Assembly: GCA_017415945.1 (NCBI GenBank)
Contig: JAFQDR010000200.1
Span: forward strand, 1 to 6,692
Reading direction: 5' to 3'
Source of the DNA: Oscillospiraceae bacterium
Lineage (GTDB): Bacteria; Bacillota_A; Clostridia; Oscillospirales; Oscillospiraceae
Length of the DNA stretch: 6,692 bases
Shown here: piece by piece, positions 1-6,268 of the stretch
How positions within the stretch are numbered: position 1 is the first letter of the stretch
How the letters are laid out: every line of letters begins with the position of its first letter
Made by a program: the position numbers and the translations under genes
The notes under the pieces: generated by a model
The model's input: only the letters and a program-made list of their open reading frames with translations
What the model was told of the DNA's origin: nothing
Databases searched by the model: none

Positions 1-80
1 ATATGACGGATAAGGCTGCCTATGAAAACGCGGTGGAAATGTTTTGGGGAAAGTACGATAAATCTGTGAATCGGCTGTAA
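1..80 (+). CDS. C-terminal tail of an unrecognised protein (partial, 5' end outside window)
   Basis: Only one forward frame is open from the left edge; the other two have stops within the first 15 bases. The open frame ends at TAA 78-80 and reads about 25 residues, ending in WGKYDKSVNRL. The stop lies 21 bases before the start of the AI-2E-family gene, which suggests the two share a transcript. The fragment is too short to assign to a family, and I do not recognise it. An in-frame ATG at 3-5 could be internal or a start, but nothing upstream is visible to judge it. It could also be a chance open stretch. Confidence 0.4.
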   Translation, partial: MTDKAAYENAVEMFWGKYDKSVNRL

Positions 81-101
81 TGTGCAAAAGAGGTACAATA
101 C

Positions 102-1241
102 GTGAAAACAGAGTCGAAAAAATACGTTCCGCTGTTTGTCGGCGCATTCCTTCTCTTTCTGGCTGTCCATTACTGGGATCGGCTGAGCGGATTTTTTGGA
201 GTATTCCTTGATGCCGCATCGCCTTTGCTTGTTGGATGTGCCGCAGCTTTTATCCTGAACATTCCCATGTGTTTTTATGAGCGTCATTGGTTTCCCGGGA
301 GTAAAAGAACAGCTGTAATAAAAACAAGACGGATACTGTGTCTGCTGTTTGCTATGCTGACACTGCTTGTCATCATCTCACTGGTTGTCGCTCTGGTGAT
401 TCCTCAGCTGTGGGATGCTGTGGAACTACTGCTCAATATGATTCCGACAGCAATGCAGAAGCTGACCCTATGGGTAGAAGAACTGCACATTCTCCCGGAA
501 GATATGTTTGCTATGCTGGAAGGGATTGATTGGAAATCACAGATTTCTAAGATCCTGAATGCCGTTACTTCCGGTGTGGGAAGTGTGGTTGATATTGCAT
601 TCCGCATTATCGGAAATGTATTTTCCGGCGTGGTAAACTTTCTTCTGGCAGTCATTTTTGCTGTATATTTGCTTTTGGGCAAAGAGAAGATTGCCGCACA
701 ATGCTGTCGGGTGATGAATCGGTATCTGAAACCAAAGGCAAAAGAAAAAATCCTGTATGTCCTGCGTACCTTCAACGATTGCATACATAAGTATATCGTT
801 GGACAGTGTACAGAAGCAGTGATACTCGGTCTGCTCTGTACCATAGGTATGTTGATTTTCGATTTCCCGTATGCCACCATGATCGGTGCGCTTATCGCTT
901 TTACTGCCCTGATCCCGATTGCCGGTGCATATATCGGCGCAGGCATCGGAGCATTCATGATTATGACGGTTTCGCCCATGAAGGCTGTCCTGTTCATCGT
1001 ATATATCATTGTTTTACAGCAGCTGGAAGGAAATATCATTTATCCCCGTGTTGTTGGTTCCTCCATCGGGTTACCCGGTATCTGGGTGCTGGCTGCGGTC
1101 ACCATAGGCGGCGGTGTCATGGGAATCCCCGGAATGCTTCTCGGTGTTCCGCTTGCTGCCGCTTTGTATCGGCTCCTGCGGGATGATGTCAATAAAGGGA
1201 AACCAAACCGTGAATCCGAACAGGAGATGGCGATGTTCTGA
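102..1241 (+). CDS. AI-2E family (PerM/YtvI-like) membrane transporter
   Basis: This is a 379-residue polytopic membrane protein of the AI-2E/PerM family, whose members have been linked to export of autoinducer-2 and to other small-molecule or ion transport. The substrate here cannot be told from sequence. Hydrophobic segments lie at about 8-28, 36-57, 76-100, 170-192, 233-254, 258-285, 293-310 and 325-352. This matches the usual eight helices, with a soluble stretch between helices 3 and 4. Family signatures are KYIVGQ (230-235), PIAGAYIG (272-279), and the run QQLEG...YPRVVG (306-319) followed by the glycine-rich final helix with GIPGMLLGVPLAA. The length is normal for the family. The start is GTG 102, supported by AGAGGT at 89-94 with a 7-base gap; the next in-frame Met is far inside the protein. 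The gene follows the upstream stop by 21 bases and precedes the ABC gene by 62 bases with no terminator between, so an operon is likely. The family call is firm and the role is not. Confidence 0.93.
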   Translation: MKTESKKYVPLFVGAFLLFLAVHYWDRLSGFFGVFLDAASPLLVGCAAAFILNIPMCFYERHWFPGSKRTAVIKTRRILCLLFAMLTLLVIISLVVALVIPQLWDAVELLLNMIPTAMQKLTLWVEELHILPEDMFAMLEGIDWKSQISKILNAVTSGVGSVVDIAFRIIGNVFSGVVNFLLAVIFAVYLLLGKEKIAAQCCRVMNRYLKPKAKEKILYVLRTFNDCIHKYIVGQCTEAVILGLLCTIGMLIFDFPYATMIGALIAFTALIPIAGAYIGAGIGAFMIMTVSPMKAVLFIVYIIVLQQLEGNIIYPRVVGSSIGLPGIWVLAAVTIGGGVMGIPGMLLGVPLAAALYRLLRDDVNKGKPNRESEQEMAMF

Positions 1242-1303
1242 CCATCTGTATAAGCACTGATCTCGCATGATATGATAGAATACCAAGAAAGACGAAAAAT
1301 TGT

Positions 1304-4300
1304 ATGCTTGAACTGAAAAACATAAAAAAAGATTACCCTGCCGGCGACGGTACGGTACACGCTCTGCGCGGCATCAACCTGAAATTCCGGGAAAGTGAAT
1401 TTGTATCCATTCTCGGTCCCTCCGGATGCGGCAAGACCACCATGCTCAACATCATCGGCGGACTCGACCAGTATTCGGACGGCGATCTTGTGATAAACGG
1501 ACGTTCCACAAAAGATTTCAAAGACCGGGACTGGGACTCCTACCGAAACCATTCCATCGGTTTTGTGTTCCAGAGCTATAACCTGATCCCGCACCAGTCG
1601 GTACTGCAGAATGTGGAACTGGCGCTGAGTCTGTCCGGTGTGTCAAGGCATGAACGCCGGGAGAGAGCAAAGAAAGCATTGGAGGATGTAGGGCTTGGAA
1701 CACAGCTTCATAAAAAGCCTTCGGAAATGTCCGGCGGTCAGATGCAGCGTGTGGCAATTGCCCGTGCGCTTGTCAACAATCCAGATATTATCCTTGCGGA
1801 CGAGCCGACCGGTGCGCTTGACACCGAAACCAGTGTACAGGTTATGGAGATTCTGAAGAATATCTCCCGTGACCGTCTGATCATTATGGTTACGCACAAT
1901 CCGGAGCTTGCGGAAAAATATTCCACCCGTATCATCCGGATGCTGGACGGACAGGTTACCGACGACTCCTTCCCCCTCAGTGAAGAAGAAATCCAGCTGA
2001 ACAGACGCAGTGATGAGCGAAAACTGGCAGAAAAAAAGACGGAAAAGAAACCGTCCATGAAGCTGTCCACCTCCTTCGCACTGTCACTCAAAAATCTGAC
2101 AACCAAAAAAGGCCGTACCATGCTGACCTCCTTTGCCGGCAGTATCGGCATCATCGGTATTGCGCTGATCTTCGCCGTTTCTCAGGGCATGACTGCCTAT
2201 ATTGACGCTCTGCAGGAGGATACGCTGTCCTCTTATCCGCTGACACTGGAATCCCAGCATATGGATATGGGTACACTCATGCAGACCTTTATGGGACAGG
2301 CACAATCCCACGGTGAGCACGAAAAGGATGCAGTGTACCAGAAGGGTATGATCTACGATATGATCAATACCCTGAATACACTGGAAGCAGATGAAAATGA
2401 CCTGGCAGCATTCAAGACCTACATAGAATCAGAGCGCGCAGACGAGGAAAGCACTTCCGGTCTTTACGATGCTGTCAGCGGTGTACAGTACACCTATAAC
2501 CACGATCTGCTCATCTATACCAAAAATGTGGACGGGGAGATCATCCAGTCCGATTCACAGGCACTGATGCAGGATCTTCTGATCGAATACTTCGGTATGG
2601 ATATGTCCTCCATGATGGATATGGGAGAAGCCACCGGTTCCACTGCCAATATGGAATCCATGGCAAGTATGTCTCCGATGGGCTCCTCCATCATTCTGTG
2701 GCAGGAAATGCTTCCCGGTGACAACGGAAAGCCAGTCAGCCCTCTTCTGGAAAAGCAGTACGATGTGATCTACGGATCATGGCCGAACTCCTACAATGAA
2801 ATCGTTCTGGTGGTGGATGAAAACAACGAGATTGACGACATGACACTGTATGCGCTGGGGCTGAAATCAAAGGATGAGATCGATGCCATGGCGCAGGCGG
2901 CATTCAACAAAACCACGCTTGATATCACGGAACAGAAGTGGAGCTATGAGGAAATCTGCAATATGGAATTCCGCACGATTCTCAACTCCGATTGCTATAC
3001 ATTGGATGAGTCAACCGGACTGTATACCGATCTGCGGGATACACCGGCAGGTCTGAAATATCTCTACGACAACGGAACGGTTCTGAAGGTTTCCGGTATT
3101 ATCCGCCCCAGCGAAGAAGCGGTTTCTACCATGCTTACCGGCACGATCGGCTACACAAGCAAGCTGACGGAATATGTGATTGAAACTGCGGCAGATTCTC
3201 CTGCTGTACAGGCACAGCTTGACGATTCCTCCCGTGATATTTTCACAGGGCTTCCGTTCCGGGAAAACACAGGAAATTTGACCGATACGGAAAAGGTCAC
3301 TGCATTCAAATCTTACATTGCATCCCTGACAGAAGCGGAAAAGGCATCGGCATACACGAAGATCATGTCGATCCCGTCGGAGGAAGAGCTGGATGCCATC
3401 GTCAGCCAGACCATGGGAAGCATGACCCGTGCAGACATGGATGCCGCCATGACGCAGGCGCTGACTCAGCAGATGGGAATGGCGGAGAGCGATGTAAAGA
3501 GCTACATCGAAGCGATGTCCGACGAAGATATGACAGAAATGTTCACGCAGATGGTGACGGAGCAGACCAAAGCGCAGTATGCCGCACAGGTACAGGCACA
3601 GCTTTCCGCTATGACAAGCGAGCAGCTTAGTGCCGCACTTGATATGGCAATGCCGTCCTACACCGACAATCAGATGGCACTTTACTATGATGAGGTTCTG
3701 GAATTCTCCGATTCCACCTATGAAAGTAACCTGATCGAACTCGGCTGTATTGACCTTGCAAATCCCTCCACGATCAATCTGTATGCATCTTCCTTTGAAA
3801 ATAAGGATGTGATTGAAGAAGCCATTGTGGCTTACAACGAAAATGTGGACGAACTGTCCAAGATCAGCTATACTGACTATGTGGGACTGATGATGTCCTC
3901 TGTGACTACGATCATCAATGCAATTACCTATGTTCTGATCGCGTTTGTTGCCATTTCTCTGATCGTTTCCTCAATCATGATCGGCGTAATTACACTCATC
4001 TCCGTACAGGAACGAACCAAGGAAATCGGTATTCTCCGTGCCATCGGTGCATCGAAAAAGAACGTATCGAATATGTTCAACGCCGAGACTGTTATCATCG
4101 GCTTTACATCCGGTACGCTGGGCGTGATCATTACATGGCTGCTCTGCATCCCGATCAATGCGATTCTGCATCATCTGACGGGCATTGCCAACCTGAACGC
4201 ATTCCTGCCGCTGCCTGCGGCTTTGGTTCTGATCGGTATCAGTGTGCTGTTGACGCTGATTTCCGGTATTATTCCGTCCAGAAGTGCAGCGAAGAAGGAT

Positions 4301-4327
4301 CCTGTGGTTGCTTTGCGGAGTGAGTGA
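1304..4327 (+). CDS. MacB-type ABC transporter, fused ATPase-permease with very large Met-rich extracellular domain
   Basis: This is a 1007-residue fused ABC protein of the MacB/LolD-FtsX superfamily, which uses ATP hydrolysis in the cytoplasm to drive movement of an outer domain (mechanotransmission). Relatives act in peptide or antibiotic efflux, envelope signalling or lipoprotein release. ATPase, residues 1-220: Walker A GPSGCGKTT 38-46, Q-loop Q90, signature SGGQ 143-146, Walker B IILADEP 162-168 with catalytic E167, and H-loop H198. A charged linker (about 221-255) leads to helix 1 (about 273-295). The outer domain runs from about 300 to 860, far larger than in Escherichia coli MacB. It has Met clusters at 320-330 and 432-459 and an Ala/Gln/Met-rich, probably helical stretch at 695-800. 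Helices 2-4 lie at about 865-900, 925-955 and 968-990. The FtsX/MacB motif EIGILRAIGASKKNV (907-921) and the ending DPVVALRSE are typical. ATG 1304 is the only usable start: an in-frame stop lies at 1268-1270 with no start codon between. It has no clear Shine-Dalgarno, only A-rich sequence, so translation may be modest. The substrate is unknown. Confidence 0.95.
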   Translation: MLELKNIKKDYPAGDGTVHALRGINLKFRESEFVSILGPSGCGKTTMLNIIGGLDQYSDGDLVINGRSTKDFKDRDWDSYRNHSIGFVFQSYNLIPHQSVLQNVELALSLSGVSRHERRERAKKALEDVGLGTQLHKKPSEMSGGQMQRVAIARALVNNPDIILADEPTGALDTETSVQVMEILKNISRDRLIIMVTHNPELAEKYSTRIIRMLDGQVTDDSFPLSEEEIQLNRRSDERKLAEKKTEKKPSMKLSTSFALSLKNLTTKKGRTMLTSFAGSIGIIGIALIFAVSQGMTAYIDALQEDTLSSYPLTLESQHMDMGTLMQTFMGQAQSHGEHEKDAVYQKGMIYDMINTLNTLEADENDLAAFKTYIESERADEESTSGLYDAVSGVQYTYNHDLLIYTKNVDGEIIQSDSQALMQDLLIEYFGMDMSSMMDMGEATGSTANMESMASMSPMGSSIILWQEMLPGDNGKPVSPLLEKQYDVIYGSWPNSYNEIVLVVDENNEIDDMTLYALGLKSKDEIDAMAQAAFNKTTLDITEQKWSYEEICNMEFRTILNSDCYTLDESTGLYTDLRDTPAGLKYLYDNGTVLKVSGIIRPSEEAVSTMLTGTIGYTSKLTEYVIETAADSPAVQAQLDDSSRDIFTGLPFRENTGNLTDTEKVTAFKSYIASLTEAEKASAYTKIMSIPSEEELDAIVSQTMGSMTRADMDAAMTQALTQQMGMAESDVKSYIEAMSDEDMTEMFTQMVTEQTKAQYAAQVQAQLSAMTSEQLSAALDMAMPSYTDNQMALYYDEVLEFSDSTYESNLIELGCIDLANPSTINLYASSFENKDVIEEAIVAYNENVDELSKISYTDYVGLMMSSVTTIINAITYVLIAFVAISLIVSSIMIGVITLISVQERTKEIGILRAIGASKKNVSNMFNAETVIIGFTSGTLGVIITWLLCIPINAILHHLTGIANLNAFLPLPAALVLIGISVLLTLISGIIPSRSAAKKDPVVALRSE

Positions 4328-4343
4328 CCACAATTTAATCAAC

Positions 4344-4367
4344 ATATATACCACGATATATACCACG
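4344..4367 (+). repeat. Perfect 12-bp tandem duplication feeding into the terminator stem
   Basis: The unit ATATATACCACG occurs twice head to tail (4344-4355 and 4356-4367), just after the ABC stop codon. The ACCACG of the second copy forms the 5' arm of the following terminator; the first copy could pair with the same 3' arm, giving a register alternative. It may be a replication slip, or a duplicated site for a DNA-binding protein. Confidence 0.85.
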
Positions 4368-4403
4368 GCAGGTCTCATTAGCGAGATGATGCCGTGGTTT
4401 TTG
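4362..4403 (+). terminator. Rho-independent terminator after the ABC transporter
   Basis: ACCACGGCA (4362-4370) pairs perfectly with TGCCGTGGT (4390-4398), with a secondary TCTC/GAGA stem (4373-4376 with 4383-4386) inside. A T run begins at 4398 and continues to 4402. It lies 35 bases past the ABC stop and should end the transporter transcript, separating it from the xis-int module. Confidence 0.9.
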
Positions 4404-4405
4404 TT

Positions 4406-4459
4406 ATTGGTAACAGCAATGTAAATATTGGGTAACTTTCTGAAATGAGTAACTTCTGA
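4406..4459 (+). repeat. Direct repeats ATTGG(G)TAAC and GTAACTT(T)CTGA
   Basis: ATTGGTAAC (4406-4414) recurs as ATTGGGTAAC (4427-4436). GTAACTTTCTGA (4432-4443) recurs as GTAACTTCTGA (4449-4459). The GTAAC core therefore occurs at 4410, 4432 and 4449, spaced 22 and 17 bases. Clustered short repeats upstream of xis could be protein-binding sites. No known protein can be matched to the motif. Confidence 0.5.
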
Positions 4460-4483
4460 CATTTTTAATGCGTAATTGGATGC

Positions 4484-4499
4484 AGATGAAAAATCATCT
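4484..4499. repeat. Inverted repeat AGATGA-AAAA-TCATCT
   Basis: A perfect 6-bp inverted repeat with a 4-base A loop, well upstream of xis. It could be an operator half-site pair or a small RNA hairpin. It is not followed by a T tract, so it is not a terminator. Confidence 0.4.
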
Positions 4500-4538
4500 C
4501 ACAACCGAACAATCCAACTGCCGGGAGGGATACAGGAT

Positions 4539-4612
4539 CTGCGGATAGTGTGCCATGAGGCTTCAGCTCATGAAACGGAGCGTGCCCGCAGAAGAATTGA
4601 TGCACAGCATCA
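4539..4612 (+). promoter_or_regulatory. Candidate structured RNA leader of xis (nested hairpin plus second hairpin)
   Basis: CTGCGG (4539-4544) pairs with CCGCAG (4586-4591) and encloses a second perfect stem, CATGAG (4554-4559) with CTCATG (4567-4572). Directly after it TGATGC (4598-4603) pairs with GCATCA (4607-4612) across a 3-base loop. No known riboswitch class is recognised. The hairpins lie 80-150 bases before the xis start, so they could act in cis on xis expression. Short perfect stems can arise by chance, and covariation across homologues would decide. Confidence 0.35.
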
Positions 4613-4678
4613 GCCTGCAAAAACGTGGTCGGGAGAGCATAGGAACTGGTCCGAGCGTTGGATGCATCACAAAATATC

Positions 4679-4684
4679 AGGAGG
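4679..4684 (+). promoter_or_regulatory. Ribosome binding site that fixes the xis start
   Basis: AGGAGG, 7 bases before ATG 4692. It shows that the long in-frame extension reaching back to 4476 is not translated as part of the excisionase. Confidence 0.9.
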
Positions 4685-4691
4685 TTTATCT

Positions 4692-4889
4692 ATGGCGAAA
4701 GAAATACCGATCTGGGAAAAAAGCAATCTTACCCTTGAAGAAGCAGCGGCATACTCGGGAATAGGGATAAATAAACTACGCAAACTGACAAACGATGATA
4801 AATGCGAGTTTGTATTGTGGGTAGGCAGTAAGCGGCTGATCAAGCGAAAAAAGCTGGATGAATATATTGAAAAACACTTTTCAATATAA
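4692..4889 (+). CDS. xis: Tn916-type excisionase (Xis), winged-helix DNA-binding protein
   Basis: This is a 65-residue basic protein matching the recombination directionality factor of Tn916-type elements. In that family Xis binds and bends DNA near the element ends and biases the integrase toward excision. Residues 5-30 carry the family pattern IPIWE...LTLEEAAAYSGIGINKLRKL, closely like Tn916 Xis (IPIWER..LTIEEA.KY..IG.NKLR.L). Residues 42-60 give the wing and final helix, with VGSKRLIKRKKLDEYI. The length is nearly that of Tn916 Xis (67). The start at ATG 4692 is supported by AGGAGG 7 bases upstream and by the family N-terminus. The last codons and stop lie inside a perfect 11-bp inverted repeat (4863-4888). 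int follows 109 bases later on the same strand, the usual xis-int order. The protein appears intact. Confidence 0.93.
   Translation: MAKEIPIWEKSNLTLEEAAAYSGIGINKLRKLTNDDKCEFVLWVGSKRLIKRKKLDEYIEKHFSI
4863..4888. repeat. Perfect 11-bp inverted repeat over the xis stop codon
   Basis: TATATTGAAAA (4863-4873) and TTTTCAATATA (4878-4888) are exact reverse complements around ACAC. The repeat covers the last eight codons and most of the TAA stop (4887-4889). As RNA it would be an AT-rich hairpin just where ribosomes leave xis. As DNA it is a dyad that could bind a regulator or the recombination proteins. It lacks a following T run, so it is unlikely to be a terminator. Confidence 0.75.
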
Positions 4890-4901
4890 ATCTGCTTGAC
4901 G

Positions 4902-4936
4902 GCACGGATTGTTAATAAAAGGAGACTTGCACGGAT
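4902..4936 (+). repeat. Direct repeat GCACGGAT in the xis-int gap
   Basis: The 8-mer GCACGGAT occurs at 4902-4909 and 4929-4936, each soon after a CTTG. The second copy forms part of the long hairpin arm. The first could replace it in pairing with ATCC-TGC (4967-4973). It could equally be a paired protein site. Confidence 0.5.
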
Positions 4937-4984
4937 GCTGCAGATGTGATAAACTATTATTGTAACATCCTGCGTCTCCTTTTT
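4917..4984 (+). terminator. Terminator-like hairpin (candidate attenuator) between xis and int
   Basis: AAAAGGAGAC (4917-4926) pairs perfectly with GTCTCCTTTT (4974-4983). The stem continues inward as GCA (4929-4931) with TGC (4971-4973), and GGATG (4933-4937) with CATCC (4966-4970), interrupted only by two unpaired bases and one bulge. This gives 18 pairs closing a 28-base loop. The 3' arm ends in five T residues. It has the form of an intrinsic terminator with A and T flanks, set directly before the int ribosome site, so it would limit readthrough from xis into int. The large loop and the small gap before int are unusual. Confidence 0.6.
4927..4955 (+). promoter_or_regulatory. Possible int promoter with extended -10, inside the hairpin
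   Basis: TTGCAC (4927-4932) resembles a -35 box. After 17 bases comes TAAACT (4950-4955), a -10-like box (4 of 6) preceded by TG and one base (4947-4949), the extended -10 arrangement. Transcription would start near 4962 and give int its own message lacking the hairpin's 5' arm. Both hexamers are imperfect, so this is a suggestion only. A closer -35 match, TTGACG at 4896-4901, has no properly spaced -10. Confidence 0.3.
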
Positions 4985-4994
4985 GAAGGAGGAG
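4976..4994 (+). promoter_or_regulatory. int ribosome binding site and the hairpin that would mask it
   Basis: AAGGAGGAG (4986-4994) is a strong Shine-Dalgarno; its GGAGG ends 6 bases before ATG 4999. AAGGAG (4986-4991) pairs perfectly with CTCCTT (4976-4981) across the 4-base loop TTTG. CTCCTT is also part of the 3' arm of the terminator-like hairpin, so the two folds exclude each other. The ribosome site is certain; the regulatory role is inference. Confidence 0.65.
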
Positions 4995-4998
4995 CATA

Positions 4999-6264
4999 AT
5001 GACAACGCAAAAAACAAGCAAAACAGCGAAAGGGAAAAGCAGCAGACGACTCGATAAAGAAAGAATCGCACTTCGCAAGGGCGAATTACAACGAGCAGAC
5101 GGGGTATATGAATATCGCTGGTCAACACCGGATGGCAAGCGTCATTCCGTTTATGCAGGCACGCTCGAACTTCTTCGCGAAAAAGAAGAACAGATTGCGG
5201 CGGATGTAAGAGACGGTATCAAGACTGAGACAAAACTGATTACGGTCAATGAAGCATTTGATATGTGGTGCAGTCTGAAGCGCGGTATTAAAGACAATAC
5301 GTTTCAGAACTACAAATACATGTACAACCAGTTCATTCGCCCACAGTTCGGTAAACTACGGTTGACAATGGTGAAAAAATCGGATGTCAGAAGATTCTAT
5401 AACTCTCTGGCAGATGATAAAATTCTGAAGGTATCCACGATGGACACCATACATAACATTCTTCACCAGGTGTTTTCGATGGCTGTTGATGACGGTTATA
5501 TCAGAGTAAATCCTTCAGAGAATGTCCTGAAAGAACTAAAGAAAGCCCACAACTTTGAAGTTGAGAAGAAAAAGGCTCTGACCGCTGAAGAACAGAAGTT
5601 GTTTATTGACTATGTTAAGAACAGCAAGCAGTACGGTCACTGGTATCCGATCTTTGCTGTAATGCTAGGTACAGGGCTTCGCGTCGGTGAAACCGTAGGA
5701 CTCAGATGGTGTGACATTGATCTTGAAGAAGGAATGGTCGACATCAATCACACGCTGATCTACTACGATAAAGGTGGTGCGGAAAGATGCTCGTTCAGCA
5801 TCAACACACCGAAAACCAAGTCGGGCGAACGCACTGTTCCGATGATGGATTTCGTCAAAGAAGCTTTTCTTATGGAACGTCAGCGTCAGCAGGAATTGGG
5901 TATCACCCGTCAGCAGTCGGTGGATCTGTATACGGATTTTATCTTTGTAAATCGTTTCGGACATGTACAGCACCAGGGAACTCTCAATAAGGCGATCAAG
6001 CGTATCGTCCGTGACTGCAACTACGAGGTTCTTGAAAAGAATCCCAGCGCAAAAGTTCTGCTTCCGCCGTTCAGCTGTCACACGCTCAGACATACGTTTA
6101 CTACACGTCTGTGTGAAGCCGGCGTTAATATCAAGGTTATCCAGGACACGCTGGGGCATGCCGATATCAGTACGACCTTGAATATCTATGCCGATGTGAC
6201 GAAGGATGCCAAGCAGAAAGAGTTTGCTTCCTTGGGGAATTATTTTGAGAAACTGTCGGGTTAA
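4999..6264 (+). CDS. int: Tn916-family tyrosine recombinase (integrase)
   Basis: This 421-residue site-specific recombinase would catalyse integration and, with Xis, excision of a mobile element by DNA strand exchange through a covalent 3'-phosphotyrosine. After a basic leader, residues 25-65 (LRKGELQRADGVYEYRW and onward) resemble the N-terminal arm-binding domain of Tn916 Int. Residues 80-170 form the SAM-like core-binding domain. The catalytic domain runs from about 190 to 410 with R228 (GTGLRVGE), K272 in the TPKTKSGERTVPM beta-hairpin, H361 and R364 (HTLRHTF), H387 (LGHADIS) and nucleophile Y397 (LNIYADV). All expected residues are present and the length is close to Tn916 Int (405), so it looks functional. 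ATG 4999 has an ideal ribosome site. int lies 109 bases after xis, is followed by a terminator at 6352-6377, and has short direct repeats just past its stop that may be its own arm sites. Confidence 0.96.
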   Translation: MTTQKTSKTAKGKSSRRLDKERIALRKGELQRADGVYEYRWSTPDGKRHSVYAGTLELLREKEEQIAADVRDGIKTETKLITVNEAFDMWCSLKRGIKDNTFQNYKYMYNQFIRPQFGKLRLTMVKKSDVRRFYNSLADDKILKVSTMDTIHNILHQVFSMAVDDGYIRVNPSENVLKELKKAHNFEVEKKKALTAEEQKLFIDYVKNSKQYGHWYPIFAVMLGTGLRVGETVGLRWCDIDLEEGMVDINHTLIYYDKGGAERCSFSINTPKTKSGERTVPMMDFVKEAFLMERQRQQELGITRQQSVDLYTDFIFVNRFGHVQHQGTLNKAIKRIVRDCNYEVLEKNPSAKVLLPPFSCHTLRHTFTTRLCEAGVNIKVIQDTLGHADISTTLNIYADVTKDAKQKEFASLGNYFEKLSG

Positions 6265-6268
6265 GCTG

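Larger units (their letters stand above)
4404..4691 (+). other. Gene-free leader between transporter block and xis
   Basis: No convincing gene is seen here. A reading frame in phase with xis extends back to ATT 4476, but it has no ribosome site and a composition unlike a protein; xis clearly starts at 4692. The stretch holds GTAAC-type direct repeats at its left and a series of hairpins from 4484 to 4612, described separately. A distant pairing is also possible between ATCCAAC (4512-4518) and GTTGGAT (4656-4662). It may be an untranslated xis leader with regulatory structure, or decayed element sequence. No good sigma-A promoter is obvious: CTGACA at 4456-4461 resembles a -35 box but has no matching -10. 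Confidence 0.5.

Noticed and set aside
404..1039. Long minus-strand frame opposite the AI-2E-family gene
   Set aside because: It is antisense to a clear membrane-protein gene, has no recognisable motif, and is rich in Ile/Met/Arg/Ser in the way expected of a shadow frame.
1248..1276. TATGAT at 1271-1276 as a promoter for the ABC gene
   Set aside because: No -35 box lies at the right distance (the bases there are GTATAA), so cotranscription from upstream is simpler.
1738..2154. Minus-strand frame opposite the ABC ATPase
   Set aside because: It lies wholly within the strongly conserved ABC gene and has no independent evidence of coding.
4476..4691. Upstream in-frame extension of xis giving a 137-residue protein
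   Set aside because: It has no ribosome site or standard start, its composition is unlike the Xis family, and AGGAGG just before ATG 4692 plus the family N-terminus fix the start there.
4328..4691. CRISPR array or tRNA in the intergenic region
   Set aside because: The repeats are short, few and irregular, and no cloverleaf or repeat-spacer pattern can be drawn.
4555..4764. 69-residue + strand frame overlapping the start of xis
   Set aside because: It lacks a ribosome site, overlaps the well-supported xis in another frame, and resembles no family I know.
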